From contig CM077651.1 of NCBI GenBank assembly GCA_039707465.1, forward strand, positions 21,697,019-21,761,018: a stretch of 64,000 bases of DNA, given 5' to 3'. A program made the position numbers and the translations under genes. Below the pieces are notes generated by a model that had not been told where the DNA came from, searched no databases, and saw only the letters and a program-made list of their open reading frames with translations. The stretch comes from Rhabdophis nuchalis (Eukaryota > Chordata > Lepidosauria > Squamata > Natricidae). How positions within the stretch are numbered: the first letter of the stretch is position 1; every line of letters begins with the position of its first letter. This document shows, in pieces, positions 10,915 to 20,690 of the stretch.

Positions 10915-11215
10915 AGTGTTCATCTCCATTTCAAAGCTGAAGCACCAACGCTGTCCAAATACGTCTCCGTGGTCATGTGGCTGGCAAGACTAAACGCCAA
11001 AGGTGCAAGGAACGCTGTTACTTTCCCACCAAAGGTGGTTAATATTTTTCTACTTGCATTTTTACATGCTTTCAAACTGCTAGGTTGGCAGAAGCTGGGA
11101 CAAGTAATGGGAGCTCACTTTGTTATGTGGTGGTAGGGATTTGAACCGTTGAACTGCTGACCTTTCTGATCGACAAGCTCAGCGTCTTAGCCACTGAGCC
11201 ACCACATCCCTCCAG
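10915..11215 (-). mobile_element. Sauria-type SINE (3'-truncated)
   Basis: On the minus strand the head has a tRNA-like A box region (TGGCTCAGTGGCTAAGACGC) and B box (GGTTCAAATCC). It is followed by the conserved body with the CCACCTTTGGTGGGAAAGTA block. The BovB-like CCTTTACC tail is missing. Confidence 0.85.
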
Positions 11216-11802
11216 TCAGTAATATAACTACTGACAACGCAAATATTTTCCTATTTATTGTTTGGGACTAGGTTAAATGGATGTTTGGTCCAAAATACTT
11301 ATTCTTTACATGTTCAGGCAAATGCCCATACAGGTTTCAACATTGCTTTGATCTGTCTTCTTTCTTTTTTAATGCACATCCTAAAAGACCACAGAAGAAC
11401 ATAAATCCTGAAAAAAATACATTTCTGACTTTTTAAAAATAATTTCACAGTCATGAGCTCAGTGGTTAAGTGTGGGGAAAATATAATTGCAACTCTATAT
11501 AATTGTAAGTCAATGAAGATGAAGGGAGAAGAAGCTATATTTTAAAATACTATAAATGAGGAATAATCATTGACTATTCCTAATAGGTCAAGAACTAAAC
11601 AGTAAACATCAAAAACATGTTTTTCCATGATCATATAAGATAGGAGATGGAAAAGGGGAGAGAGAGGGAGGCGGGGGGGGAGGGAGGGGGGAGAGAATAA
11701 ATCACATTGTCTATCAACCTCATATTAAAGTATCTAGAAGATTCTCTCATAGGATTTATTGTAAATTCAACTGGTAGAGATTGATCTTTATCTTTCCATA
11801 TC
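11216..11802. other. Unique sequence with a G/A-rich run
   Basis: Holds a purine-rich tract at 11656-11697. No gene or repeat terminus is recognised otherwise. Confidence 0.5.
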
Positions 11803-12478
11803 TTTATTTATTTATTTAATTTGATTTCTAGACCGCCCCCTCTCCCCGAAGGGACTTGGGGCGGTGTACAGGTAAAAATTAAAACTACTAAAATTAAAAC
11901 AATACAAACAAAATTAAAATCGAATTAAATAATCCCCTGTACAAATTTATAAAAGTTAAAAACAACCCCATAAAACCAAATAAAATCTTTTAAAATCACA
12001 GATTGGGCGAGCAGCATGAAATTAGGCCAAGCCGGCTAGATGGAACAAGTGCGTCTTGAGTTTCTGGTGGAAGGAGCGGAGGTCCGTGGTCGTTCTGATA
12101 TCAGGGGGAAGGTTATTCCAAAGGGTCGGGCCCATCACAGAGAAGGCCCTTCCCCTGGGCGTCGCCCGCTGGCATTGCCTGGTGGACGGCACCCGGAGAA
12201 CTCCCTCTCTGTGAGAGCGAATCGGCCGAAGGGATGTATGGGGCAGGATACGATCCCGCAAATAACTAGGTCCTGTGCCATGGAGCGCTTTAAAAATGAT
12301 AACCAACACCTTGAAACGCACCCGAAAGTCCACAGGCAGCCAGTGCAGCCTGCGCAGGAGCGGTGTTACGTGGGAATATCTAGAAACTCCCAAAACTGCC
12401 CGTGCGGCCGCATTTTGGACCAGCTGCAGCCTTCGGGTGCATCTCAAGGGGAGCCCCATGTAGTGAGATCTACCAAAA
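11803..12478 (-). mobile_element. CR1/L2-like LINE 3' end
   Basis: The minus-strand frame at 12022-12489 encodes the ORF2 C-terminus: MGLPLRCTRRLQLVQNAAAR, then HWLPVDFRVRFKVL and WNNLPPDIRTTTDLRSFHQ. The 3'UTR has the ACCGCCCCAAGTCCCTTCGG hairpin-like segment and a (TAAA)n tail at 11803-11820. The reverse transcriptase domain is absent by 5' truncation. Confidence 0.9.
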
Positions 12479-12489
12479 AGACAGCCCAA

Positions 12490-13011
12490 GTTGTTATAAA
12501 TAGTCTATGTAGAACCTATTCTGTTTTACTTGTGAATCAGTGCCTGCTATTGAGTTTGTCCAAAGCTGGCAGGCAACTAAAATGGAATTGTAATTAATGT
12601 GGATTCCCTCTGGAACACTTACACTTTTTCCATACAAATTGAGAAAGGATTGTTCATTGCAGCTATGAAAGAGACAACAAGCAGAGCTGCAAGAAAAGCT
12701 GACTTTTTAATCCCCCCCTTCTCTCTTTCCCCTTCTCTTTTTCACCTTCTTTTCTTTTGGTTTTCCCCTCTCTAAGAATGTTTTAATCTAACTCCATCCT
12801 CCATCTTTTCTATTCCCGACATGGTTCCAAATTATCACAGGAAAAAAATAGCAGACAAAAATGGTAGAAATTCAAACTTGCAGAGGTTCTACAAAATATC
12901 ATTCTTTTTCATGCATTTCTCCAGAAAACTTTCAAAAAATAAGGAGAAAAAGGCCAAATAACCTTCCACCATACTATGTGAAGTAAAGGTTCCCTTTACT
13001 TTGACTTAAAG
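12490..13011. other. No recognised feature
   Basis: Pyrimidine-rich around 12715-12775. No coding or repeat structure is identified. Confidence 0.5.
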
Positions 13012-13366
13012 ATAAACATAAAGGTTTCCCTCGTACATATGTACTTGTCGTTCCCGACTCTAGAGGCTGGTGCTCATCTCCATTTCAAAGCTGAAGAGCC
13101 AGCGCTGTCCAAAGACATCTCTGTGGTCATGTAGCTTGCATGACTAAATGCTGATGGTGCACAGAATGCTGTTATCTTCCCACCAAAGGTGGTACCTATT
13201 TTTCTATTTGCATTTTACATGCTTTTGAACTGCTAGGTTGGCAGAAGTGGGACCAGTAACAGAAGCTCACTCTGTTATGCGGGACTAGGGATTTGAACTG
13301 CTGAACTGCCCAATCTTTCTGATCGACAAGCTCAGCGTCTTAGCCACGGAGCCACCGCATCCCTAA
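13012..13366 (-). mobile_element. Sauria-type SINE
   Basis: Nearly full length on the minus strand: tRNA-like head at the high-coordinate end, conserved body, GACTCTAGAG... region and a CATATGTACGAGGGAAACC tail matching the BovB 3' end. Confidence 0.9.
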
Positions 13367-14254
13367 GTCAAGATGGTTTGACTTAGACAACCTATTATAC
13401 AAAACTTACTAGGAAAGAAAGGGAATACAAGAAGAGAAGAGAAAGATAAGTTCTATTGGAGAGTGAAGAGAGAGCTGGCCAACAACAGCAGATACTCAAC
13501 ACTGCAGAAGAGAGCTAGATTCTCACTTGTGCCCTTTAAACTATCTCACCACTGTCTGAGTGCCTCTATAGTCAGCCTCGAATTGTAAAAAAATTCAACC
13601 AGGTGGAAATTCTTCTTGGCTAGTCTTACATTTTAATCTGAAGTAAACATTGATAATAGTAGACAGCAAGGAAAAGGGATGGATTATTTTTCAAATCATT
13701 GTTAAAATGAATGATTCAATTTGGATTAAGATGCTTCATATTGCTACTGAATGCAAACAAACAAAGCATAACCACACACCCTGTATTCATTGGGCTTCTA
13801 TTCATTATGAAAATAGGACAGCAAATTATATCCTTTTGAAATGGAAGCATTACAGGGGTAATTTACAAAATATGTTAATCCATTTGATTGTCTTTTTTCA
13901 AAGAAGAAAATGTCCCATATACTTTTGAAAACATTATCATTTTAAAACTCTCTAAGCCCTAAATGCATGGTTTTGTTTTATTTTCTGGGAAACATTTCTG
14001 TATATGTCTAATGCCCAAATTTGGATGCATTTGCATGCTATGGGCTTTGTAATTGTCAGAAATATTAAAGCTTTAATTGAATGCAAGCCATAATGGTAAA
14101 TTGCCTTAAATTGATTCACTTCTAGCTTCCACATTGTTCTGGCTCAGATGCAATGCAAATCAGCTGGTCTATCAGGGGCGACTGGTGTGCTGAAACGTTC
14201 CATTATGTAATGCTACTTGTTCTTTTCAGGAATCTCTAATGGTAAATATATGCA
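13367..14254. other. No recognised feature
   Basis: AT-rich unique sequence. Open frames at 13650-13928 and 13952-14134 have no recognisable domain. Confidence 0.5.
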
Positions 14255-14740
14255 TATATATACTAGCTGGATACCTGTGGCTTGCAACAAAATTGTGATC
14301 GGGCAATGCAGGAGAAATCCAGTTCACTCCAGTTCAATTTGTTGATACAGTGGTGGTCAGTGATTGAAACACATAAGGGAATGTTGTCTTGATTCCAGAA
14401 ACAGTTCCATAGGTGGAAGACATGGACATTTTGGTGAGACATTTAGTACTGTAAGGAGCCCAGACCACTCTTGAGTGTCTGCCAATTTGAACTGAGGTAA
14501 CGGAATGTGAGGCAACTGGCAGTTGGAACAGAGTTATTGTCAGGTGGGGAGGGGGAGTCAAACTCCTTAGCATCAGAGCATGTAAATTACTGTATAAAAA
14601 TACTAATGACCTTATGGTCATTTCAAAAAATCCTTTCTTAGCGAGCACCTAGAAGCCAAGAGGAACATACATGCCAAATTTCAAGTTGGTATGTTTTATA
14701 GTTCTGGAGATTTTGTGATGAGTGAGTGGTACTTGGCTTT
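14255..14740. repeat. Unclassified repeat (ACTAGCTGG start, GTTCTGGAGATTTTGTGATG end)
   Basis: Starts TATATATACTAGCTGGATACC and ends with an AAATTTCAAGTTGGT...TTCTGGAGAT segment. The element at 56360-56790 has a related start and end, so both seem to belong to one repeat type. I cannot place it in a superfamily. Confidence 0.35.
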
Positions 14741-14820
14741 GAGAGAGAGAGGGGGGGGGAGGGAGGGAGGGAGGGAGGGAGGGAGGGAGGGAGAGAGAGA
14801 GAGGGGGAGAGAGAGAGAAA
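14741..14820 (+). repeat. (GGGA)n / (GA)n polypurine tract
   Basis: Eighty bases of GGGA and GA repeats. Confidence 0.95.
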
Positions 14821-15124
14821 TTACCTGTTCATCCAAATATTTGGATGATTTTTAAATTCAAAAATACCCAAAAGGTAGATATTATCTTCAAACTCAATTC
14901 TCCTTTTCTTTTCTCCCTTTTTGTCACATTAATTAATTTAATTGTTTATCAGTTGGGAAGGATCTGAGCCCTTCAGATTTTCCAGCCCAGAGAGACATTT
15001 GACATAATGAATGAAATAAATAATTGTAAATTTGAGGAGGAAATATATAACCTTGACCTGTTTCTCATATGCGTTAATTATATTGCACAAAGGTTTGAGT
15101 TTCTTTATGAGGGTCTGATAGGGA

Positions 15125-15327
15125 TTTTTTGGTCAGGCCTCTATGACTTATTTCAAACATGTTCTCTCACCAGCTGCCAGCTAATCAGATATTTGCTCAG
15201 GGCCTCATAAAATAAAATGAGCACAAATATGTTTGGTAAAGGGTCCAGTTCATTGTCTTTGTTTCTGTGTATAGGTCAGAATTTCAGCTTTTCTTGAAAC
15301 TCTGCTTGAATAATTGGCTCTTTCTTA
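15125..15327 (+). repeat. Direct duplication, copy A
   Basis: A 203-bp block (from TTTTTGGTCAGGCCTC to TTGGCTCTTTCTTA) recurs at 16888-17197 at about 90 percent identity. This copy has no MITE and preserves the empty site GTCCAGTT. Confidence 0.9.
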
Positions 15328-15467
15328 TGAAGACTTATTAGATAACCAGGAGAGATTAAAGACAAGACAAGAATTAAAGAATGAAAGAATGCATATAGAC
15401 TGGTGGCCATACATACTAATACAGACTAGGTATAAGAAAGACCAAAAAACAGATGGATTTTATAAAG

Positions 15468-15530
15468 CAGGGGTCTCCAACCTTTGCAACTTTAAGTCTG
15501 AAGGACTTCAGCTCCCAGAATTCTCCAGCC
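15468..15530. mobile_element. Half of a palindromic hAT-like MITE
   Basis: Begins CAGGGGTCTCCAACCTTTGC like the 135-bp MITE at 24442 but stops at TTCTCCAGCC, the centre of the palindrome. The second arm is missing. Confidence 0.75.
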
Positions 15531-15570
15531 AACAAATAGGAAAGCAATAAAGGGAGGAAAAAAAGACCGA

Positions 15571-15665
15571 GATTTGATTTGATTTGATTTGATTTTTATA
15601 CAGCACCTATCTCCCAGAAGGGACTCAGGGCGGTGCACAGGAAGTTAAAATATAGACATACAAAC
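15571..15665 (-). mobile_element. CR1/L2-like LINE 3' tail only
   Basis: Contains the ACTCAGGGCGGTGCACAGG 3'UTR block with a (GATTT)n tail at 15571-15597. Only about 95 bp remain. Confidence 0.75.
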
Positions 15666-15733
15666 ATATAGATAAGTGCAATTACAAATATTAAAATATG
15701 ATTAAATTTGAGATACCCTGTGCTAAAGATATA

Positions 15734-15776
15734 TATATCTATTTCAGGCTTTTTAGCCTTCTTCAGCTGGCCATAC
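15734..15776 (-). ncRNA. Partial hammerhead motif (stem I lost)
   Basis: The minus strand has CTGAAGA, stem II AGGCT/AGCCT with an AAAA loop and GAAA. The array boundary replaces the 3' strand of stem I with TA-rich DNA, so this copy should not cleave in cis. Confidence 0.6.
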
Positions 15777-15781
15777 TTCAT

Positions 15782-15862
15782 CTACTGGGATTTGAACCGG
15801 CACTTTCCAGCATTTCAGGCAAGCCTTCCTATGCCTTGAGCTAACCGACTTTCCCTGATTAC
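15782..15862 (-). other. tRNA-like segment upstream of hammerhead
   Basis: On the minus strand GTCGGTTAGCTCAAGGCATA resembles a tRNA 5' end with an A box, and GCCGGTTCAAATCCCAG carries a B box about 50 bases later. The T-stem pairs poorly, so this is a tRNA-derived pol III promoter candidate and not a functional tRNA gene. The second copy is at 16122-16202. Confidence 0.55.
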
Positions 15863-16063
15863 ATCAGCCTTTTACAGGACTCTTATTGATGAGAGAATAT
15901 TTTTACAGCTCCTGTTTTTAGGCCCGTTTAAGGGAGGAGACAAACTGTCATCCTTCTCTGCCCTTCGACTCAACCTAGAGATCATCCAGACAGAGACCCA
16001 TTAAGATTGCTGCTGTTTTTTAGGTATGTGTTAGATTTTTAAGGGCTGATTTAATAATTAAGA

Positions 16064-16110
16064 GACCAGGATAGATCTATTTCAGGCTTTTTAGCCTTCT
16101 TCAGCTGGCC
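16064..16110 (-). ncRNA. Predicted type I hammerhead ribozyme
   Basis: Minus-strand order: stem I GGCCAG, core CTGAAGA (CUGANGA with N=A), stem II AGGCT-AAAA-AGCCT, GAAA, self-complementary stem III ATAGATCTAT, cleavable C, stem I partner CTGGTC with one G-U pair. An outer stem I AAG/CTT follows an internal TAT/T loop. All conserved core positions are present. Confidence 0.85.
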
Positions 16111-16260
16111 ATACTTCATCTACTGGGATTTGAACCGGCACTTTCCAGCATTTCAGGCAAGCCTTCCTATGCCTTGAGCTAACCGGCTTTCCCTGATTAC
16201 ATCAGCCTTTTATATATATATATGTTAGGTTTATGAGCTGATCAATAAATAAATCAGAGA

Positions 16261-16307
16261 GACTAGTATAAATCTATTTTGAGCTTTTTAGCTCTCATCA
16301 GCTAGTC
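16261..16307 (-). ncRNA. Hammerhead-like motif with mutated GAAA
   Basis: All stems and CTGATGA are present on the minus strand, but GAAA reads AAAA. G12 is the general-base guanosine of the hammerhead, so this copy is predicted inactive. Confidence 0.7.
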
Positions 16308-16576
16308 ATACCCTCATCAGCTAGGCAGAAAAGGAAACAGTATGTCTCCTCCCTTAATTGGGACCCTAACAGGGTGTTGTGGAACAATTATATATATATA
16401 TTAGTGTCACAACACCCTGTTAGGCCCCAATTATTAAGGGAGAAAGCATACTACTCTCCTTTTCTGCCTTTCGGCTCATCACCAGAGACCATCTAGATAG
16501 AAAGCCCTGAGTTCTGTTGTGTAATTTTTTTATATGTGTGTTACGTTTTTGAGCTGATCAATAAATAAGTCAGGGA

Positions 16577-16623
16577 GACTAGGATAGATCTATTTCGAGC
16601 TTTTTAGCTCTCATCAGCTAGTC
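16577..16623 (-). ncRNA. Predicted type I hammerhead ribozyme
   Basis: Minus strand: GACTAG, CTGATGA, GAGCT-AAAA-AGCTC, GAAA, ATAGATCTAT, C, CTAGTC, with outer GGG/CCC pairs beyond a TAT/T internal loop. Every invariant core base is present. Confidence 0.88.
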
Positions 16624-16669
16624 ATACCCTCATCAGCTAATCATATCCTTCAAATCCCAGTAAGGGTAT

Positions 16670-16716
16670 GACTAGCTGATGAGAGCTAAAAAGCTCGAAA
16701 TAGATCTATCCTAGTC
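16670..16716 (+). ncRNA. Predicted type I hammerhead ribozyme
   Basis: Plus strand: stem I GACTAG (16670-16675), CTGATGA (16676-16682), stem II GAGCT/AGCTC with an AAAA loop (16683-16696), GAAA (16697-16700), stem III ATAGATCTAT (16700-16709), C17 at 16710, stem I partner CTAGTC (16711-16716). Cleavage is predicted after 16710. The outer GGG (16664-16666) and CCC (16718-16720) can pair. The upstream CAAATCCCAG is a remnant of the tRNA-like B box. Confidence 0.9.
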
Positions 16717-16887
16717 TCCCTGCCTTATTTATTGATCAGCTCAAAAACGTAACACACACACACTCACACACATATATGGTACATACGTATGTATAGATAA
16801 AATAAATATAATGGATATTTAAAAAATGTTGAAGTGTTGCATAGACAATATAAATGTATATTAAAAATAAAAAATAATTTAAAAATA

Positions 16888-17197
16888 TTTTTGGTCAGGC
16901 CTTTATGGCTTATTTCAAATATGTTCTCTCACCAACTGCCATCTAATCGGAGCTTTGCTCAGGGCCTCATAAAGTGAAATGAACACGAATGTGTTTGGTA
17001 AAGGGTCTAGTTCAGGGGTGTCCAAACTTGGGAACTTTAAGACTTTTAGACTTCAACTCCCAGAATTCCCCAGTCAGCCATGTCTTAAAGTTCCCAAGTT
17101 TGGACACTCCTGGTTCAGTTCATTGTCTTTGTTTCTGTGTATGGGTCAGAGTTTAAGTTTTTCTTGAAACTCTGCTTGAATAATTGGCTCTTTCTTA
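16888..17197 (+). repeat. Direct duplication, copy B (with MITE insertion)
   Basis: Matches 15125-15327 at about 90 percent identity, apart from a MITE at 17013-17112 plus its duplicated target. Confidence 0.9.
17013..17112. mobile_element. hAT-like MITE with paralogous empty site
   Basis: Ends CAGGGGTGTCCAAACTTGGG and its inverse bound 100 bp. Flanks GTCTAGTT and GTTCAGTT correspond to a single GTCCAGTT in copy A of the duplication. Confidence 0.92.
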
Positions 17198-17494
17198 ATA
17201 TTATCTTGTGATGAATAGAGCCTGTTTAAAGAAACTGCAAGCATTCACTTAGGATAAGACCTTTTCATAAGCATTTCCCTCAGAGGACTTGCCTCTGAGG
17301 GAAAGAATATCAGTTCTCTAGGTTTCAGGAAGGTACATGTCAAAGACTTTTTAGGTAACAGCCGCCATTAGTAAAAGCCCCTTCCAACCTAATTCATTCA
17401 TTGGTCCATAGGAACAATACAAAAGTACTATATAAAAGTCCATATGAGAATCATAACACTTTCTCTATATGAATATACACAGTTCTTCTTAGCT
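17198..17494. other. No recognised feature
   Basis: Unique sequence with a local CCTCAGAGG palindrome near 17278-17300 and nothing else recognised. Confidence 0.45.
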
Positions 17495-17878
17495 CAGGGG
17501 TCGGCAAATTTAAACATTCAAAGAGCCATTTGGACCCGTTTCCCACAGAAAAGAAAACACTGGGAGCCACAAAAGTCCTAACCAGAAGCCCCCTGTTCAA
17601 TTCAGGAGCTGACTAGAAGTTCAGTTCTCCCACCATAGAGTACGGCATCCTTTTTCCTCTATCTGTCATAATAGAAAGTCCTATCAATTGTGGAGACAAC
17701 TGGAAAACCCTCCCCTTGCCATAGAATCGTCTCTTGGTGCACTGTGCTTCTCTCTCTCCCTCTTCCCCCACCCCACTGGAAGCCTCTCTCAAAAGTGTGC
17801 CAACGACCATTGATGGAGCCGCAGCAGAGGGATGAAAGAGCCATATGCGGCTCTAGAGCCGCAGTTTGCTGACCCCTG
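17495..17878. mobile_element. hAT-like element (CAGGGGTCGGCAAA ends)
   Basis: Ends CAGGGGTCGGCAAATTT and TTTGCTGACCCCTG bound 384 bp. Flanks TCTTAGCT and TCTTTGCT match at 7 of 8. The interior GAGCCATTTGGACCC and ATGCGGCTCTAGAGCC pattern is typical of Charlie-like hAT derivatives. Confidence 0.88.
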
Positions 17879-18349
17879 TCTTTGCTTACAGTCAGATTGC
17901 TCAAATTGTGTTCCATGGAACCTCAGAGTTCCAACAGAACTTAATGGGAAGTCGAAATTTGTTTTAAAAGAATGTTTATTCAAATGGATACAGGGTGTTA
18001 ATAGCAGATTGTCTAAAGTACAAGAGAAAGGATGAGATTTATCAACATTCAGACAGCATGTGGGCGCTCATGGCCTTGTGTCTAAATTGTATTTGTTGCT
18101 TTGCTGCCTTTTAGTTAGTGATTAGTTTAAAAAAAAAGTTTGATTTTGGGAAAAAAAATGAAAACCCCTAAGTCTAAAGAAAAAATACAAACTTGATAGC
18201 TTGTCTGTCGGGATGGGATTTGGGGCAAAAAATGTATTTGTAAATCAAATATGTCGAACATCGTACTTGTAATGACCCTGAGTGGCCCACAAAGTAGAAC
18301 ATATCCAATACCATAAAAGCAAAATAAGGCCAAAATCCCAGGGGCTAAT
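17879..18349. other. No recognised feature
   Basis: No repeat ends or domain are recognised. Confidence 0.45.
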
Positions 18350-18622
18350 CAGGGGTGGGTTCTGGCAGAGACTACTGCCAGTTCGCTCAGGGACGCTTCG
18401 CACACGCATGCTTGATACCTGCTGTGCATGCATGCGCAATACCACTAAAATTGCTCGGCGCATACGCAGAAGCAAAAAACAAAGTGGCAGCACCTACGCC
18501 GCCACCAGGAAAACTAGTTTGGGGGTGTGGAGGTCTGGGTCGCTGCCGGTTCCACTGATCCAGCCCACCAAACTACTACCGGCTCATCTGAACTGATCTG
18601 AACTAGAACGAACCCACCACTG
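18350..18622. mobile_element. hAT-like element (GCGCATACGCAG type)
   Basis: Ends CAGGGGTGGGTTC and GAACCCACCACTG bound 273 bp. Flanks GGGCTAAT and GGGCTACT match at 7 of 8. Interior CpG-rich GCATGCGCA blocks are shared with 19435 and 28648. Confidence 0.88.
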
Positions 18623-18679
18623 GGGCTACTACACCCAGCATAAAATCCACATAGACCCTTCGTATGTCTAATTCAGGAC

Positions 18680-19380
18680 TTGGGGAGAGGGACAGGTTTT
18701 CAGAACTCATTTAAAGGACAGCAAATTTGGGGCCACCCATACCTATCGGGGGGAACTGTTCCAAAGAGCAAGTTGTATAAGAGAGAAAGCACACCACCCA
18801 GTTCCACTGGGTGACACTGTTTCAAAGATGGAACCTGGAGCACGGCCACCCTCTCAGATGGGCAGAGATAAAGGCCCTGTCAGCCCTACCAAACTTATGC
18901 CATGAAAGGCTTTTTAACTTGAACCAGTATTTGTTATAGTGCACACTGCACAGGTGTTACATCACTATATTCTAAAACAGCTACAGCTTCTAAGTGATGT
19001 TTAACAGCCACCCCATGTATAGCACACTACACATTACAATTTGTGCTGCACATTGCATATTGAAATAGCCAAACACGAATTGTACTAAGGAGTGAGTAAC
19101 TGTGAGAAAGGATTCCCAGTTCATTGCAGAACAAAGTAAATCGGGTCCACGCTGGTGCCTGCTTTTTAAGCAGGGGCCTTGAGTCCAGAACGATCTCCAG
19201 TTCGCACACTAGTTCCATCTGGAGAAGTTGTACCTCATTCAGAACTAAAGATAGAGACTCCATGGTTCTTGGAAAACAATAAACACACAGCATCTTAATC
19301 TTTTCAGGGTTGAATTTATGCCTATTCCTCCCAATCCATCCACAACAGCCTTCATGCACTGGAATAAGACTTGATCAAAC
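18680..19380 (-). mobile_element. Old, degenerate CR1/L2-like LINE fragment
   Basis: The order of recognisable words (ACTGTTCCAAAGAGC, ATGAAAGGCTTTTTAA, then a segment like GGINKLNP...KTE on the minus strand near 19300) follows that of the younger copy at 60878-61650. Divergence is high, so this is an ancient insertion. Confidence 0.55.
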
Positions 19381-19434
19381 CAGGGTACACGCCCTTCTGC
19401 AGAACCACTACCACACTTAAGGATGCATTTATCA

Positions 19435-19636
19435 CAGCGGTGCAATTCAGCCGGTTCTATCTGGTTTGGGAAAACCATTAGTGGCAGCAGCGGTAGGCTC
19501 TGCCCACCTGCCCAGACGTCATCACATCCCATTTTTGATGCTCTGTGCATGCGCAGAAGGTCCTGCACATGCACGGAAGTGCCGTGTGTGCTCAGATTTG
19601 CAAACTGGTAGTGAAGGTAAGTAGATTTCACCCCTG
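19435..19636. mobile_element. hAT-like element
   Basis: Ends CAGCGGTGCAATTCAG and TTTCACCCCTG are imperfect inverted repeats. Flanks ATTTATCA and ATTTACCA match at 7 of 8. The interior has CTGTGCATGCGCAGAAGG. Confidence 0.8.
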
Positions 19637-20455
19637 ATTTACCACCACACAGAGCCAATACCATATCACTTGCTGGATTTAAGGTTCAAGTGTTTGGGTT
19701 ATTAGTACCAAATATTTATTTTCTTACAAGATCAAATGTTTTCCAGATAAGCAACAAGAGCCTCGGTCAAATTGAAGCGACTCCTCCAGTATGAGTCTAA
19801 CTTTGAGTGGATGCAACCAACACAATAAATTTCTAGATTCCTAAATTCATCCCTCCCCAAGAGAGGGTCACCTTCAGCAAGGCCTCTGGCTGATTACTTG
19901 TAGATAAAATAAAAGTAGTAAAGAAAGCAATTTTTTTAACCATGAGATTTTCGACCCCCTCCTGCAGACAAGTGCAGGTCTACAACATAGTATTTTTAAG
20001 CAGTGCTATTTAATTCCATCTCCAGCTATAAAAGAGGGAACTGATGAAATTTAGCTTTTACCGCTGGCGGAGAGAGGTTCCTGATGCCATTAACAGTAGA
20101 AACACAGATGCTTTTTTACTGTTTTACTTGCAGGAAAGGAGAAGCTTCTGGCTTCTACTTTCCATTCAACCAACTGCACCACTGCCCACAATCCAAGAGT
20201 AGGTGGGGATTTGATGCCCAGCTAGCTGCACTAACTGTTGTGCCTGGGTGCTCTTAATGTAATGGCTTCTGAGACCACAACGGTGCAGATCGATTTCTTG
20301 CTGTTTGCAACTTAGCACAACTTAGTGGATGCTTTGCTAATATAGTCTTTAGTTGGATAAGCATCATCTTATCGGAAATAAAAAGGAGAAGGGAAGATTT
20401 TGAGAGGGAGATAGCGTAAAATAAATATTTGCAAGCAAATATATTAATATCAGGG
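19637..20455. other. No recognised feature
   Basis: No gene, repeat terminus or RNA motif is recognised in this block. Confidence 0.5.
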
Positions 20456-20690
20456 GTCGGCTAATCCTCTAGCAAAGATTCTGCACGGTTTGGCGAACCG
20501 AAATCCCACTCCTGGCTGGGCTCGCCCACCTTGCCCTTCCCCTTCCAGGAGTCTCCACATGGCCCATTTTGGATGTCAAGTAAGTGCAGGCCCATGCAGA
20601 GGCTCAGGGAGGGAGAAAACACCCCCTTCTGCTGTGGTGTATGAGGCCAACTTGGCCACGCCCACCCATCAACCAAGTGATCGCACGGTC
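20455..20690. repeat. Degenerate hAT-like element, 5' part
   Basis: AGGGGTCGGCTAATCC followed by GGCGAACCGAAATCCCACTCC and GGCCACGCCCACCCATC resembles the hAT-like elements of the window. A LINE end follows at about 20690, and a terminal remnant (TTGACGCGCACCCC) reappears near 21405, so the LINE may have inserted inside it. Confidence 0.45.

Larger units (their letters stand above)
15735..16214 (-). repeat. Tandem tRNA-like/hammerhead repeat (retrozyme-like), 338-bp period
   Basis: Positions 15736-15874 recur nearly unchanged at 16076-16214, giving a 338-bp period and about 1.4 units. On the minus strand each unit has a tRNA-like segment with a B box (GGTTCAAATCC), then a hammerhead motif, then a body containing GGATGACAGTTTGTCTCC. 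The array starts within the ribozyme close to its cleavage site. Tandem non-coding units bounded by hammerheads are the definition of retrozymes. No protein is encoded. Confidence 0.75.
16215..16760. repeat. Cluster of second-type hammerhead repeats in inverted orientation
   Basis: Contains three hammerhead motifs (16261, 16577, 16670) joined by shared blocks GAGCTGATCAATAAATAA, CAACACCCTGTTAGG and CATCACCAGAGACCATCTAG. The last two ribozymes are head to head in arms at 16535-16630 and 16663-16759. Short TA tracts separate the pieces. Confidence 0.7.
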
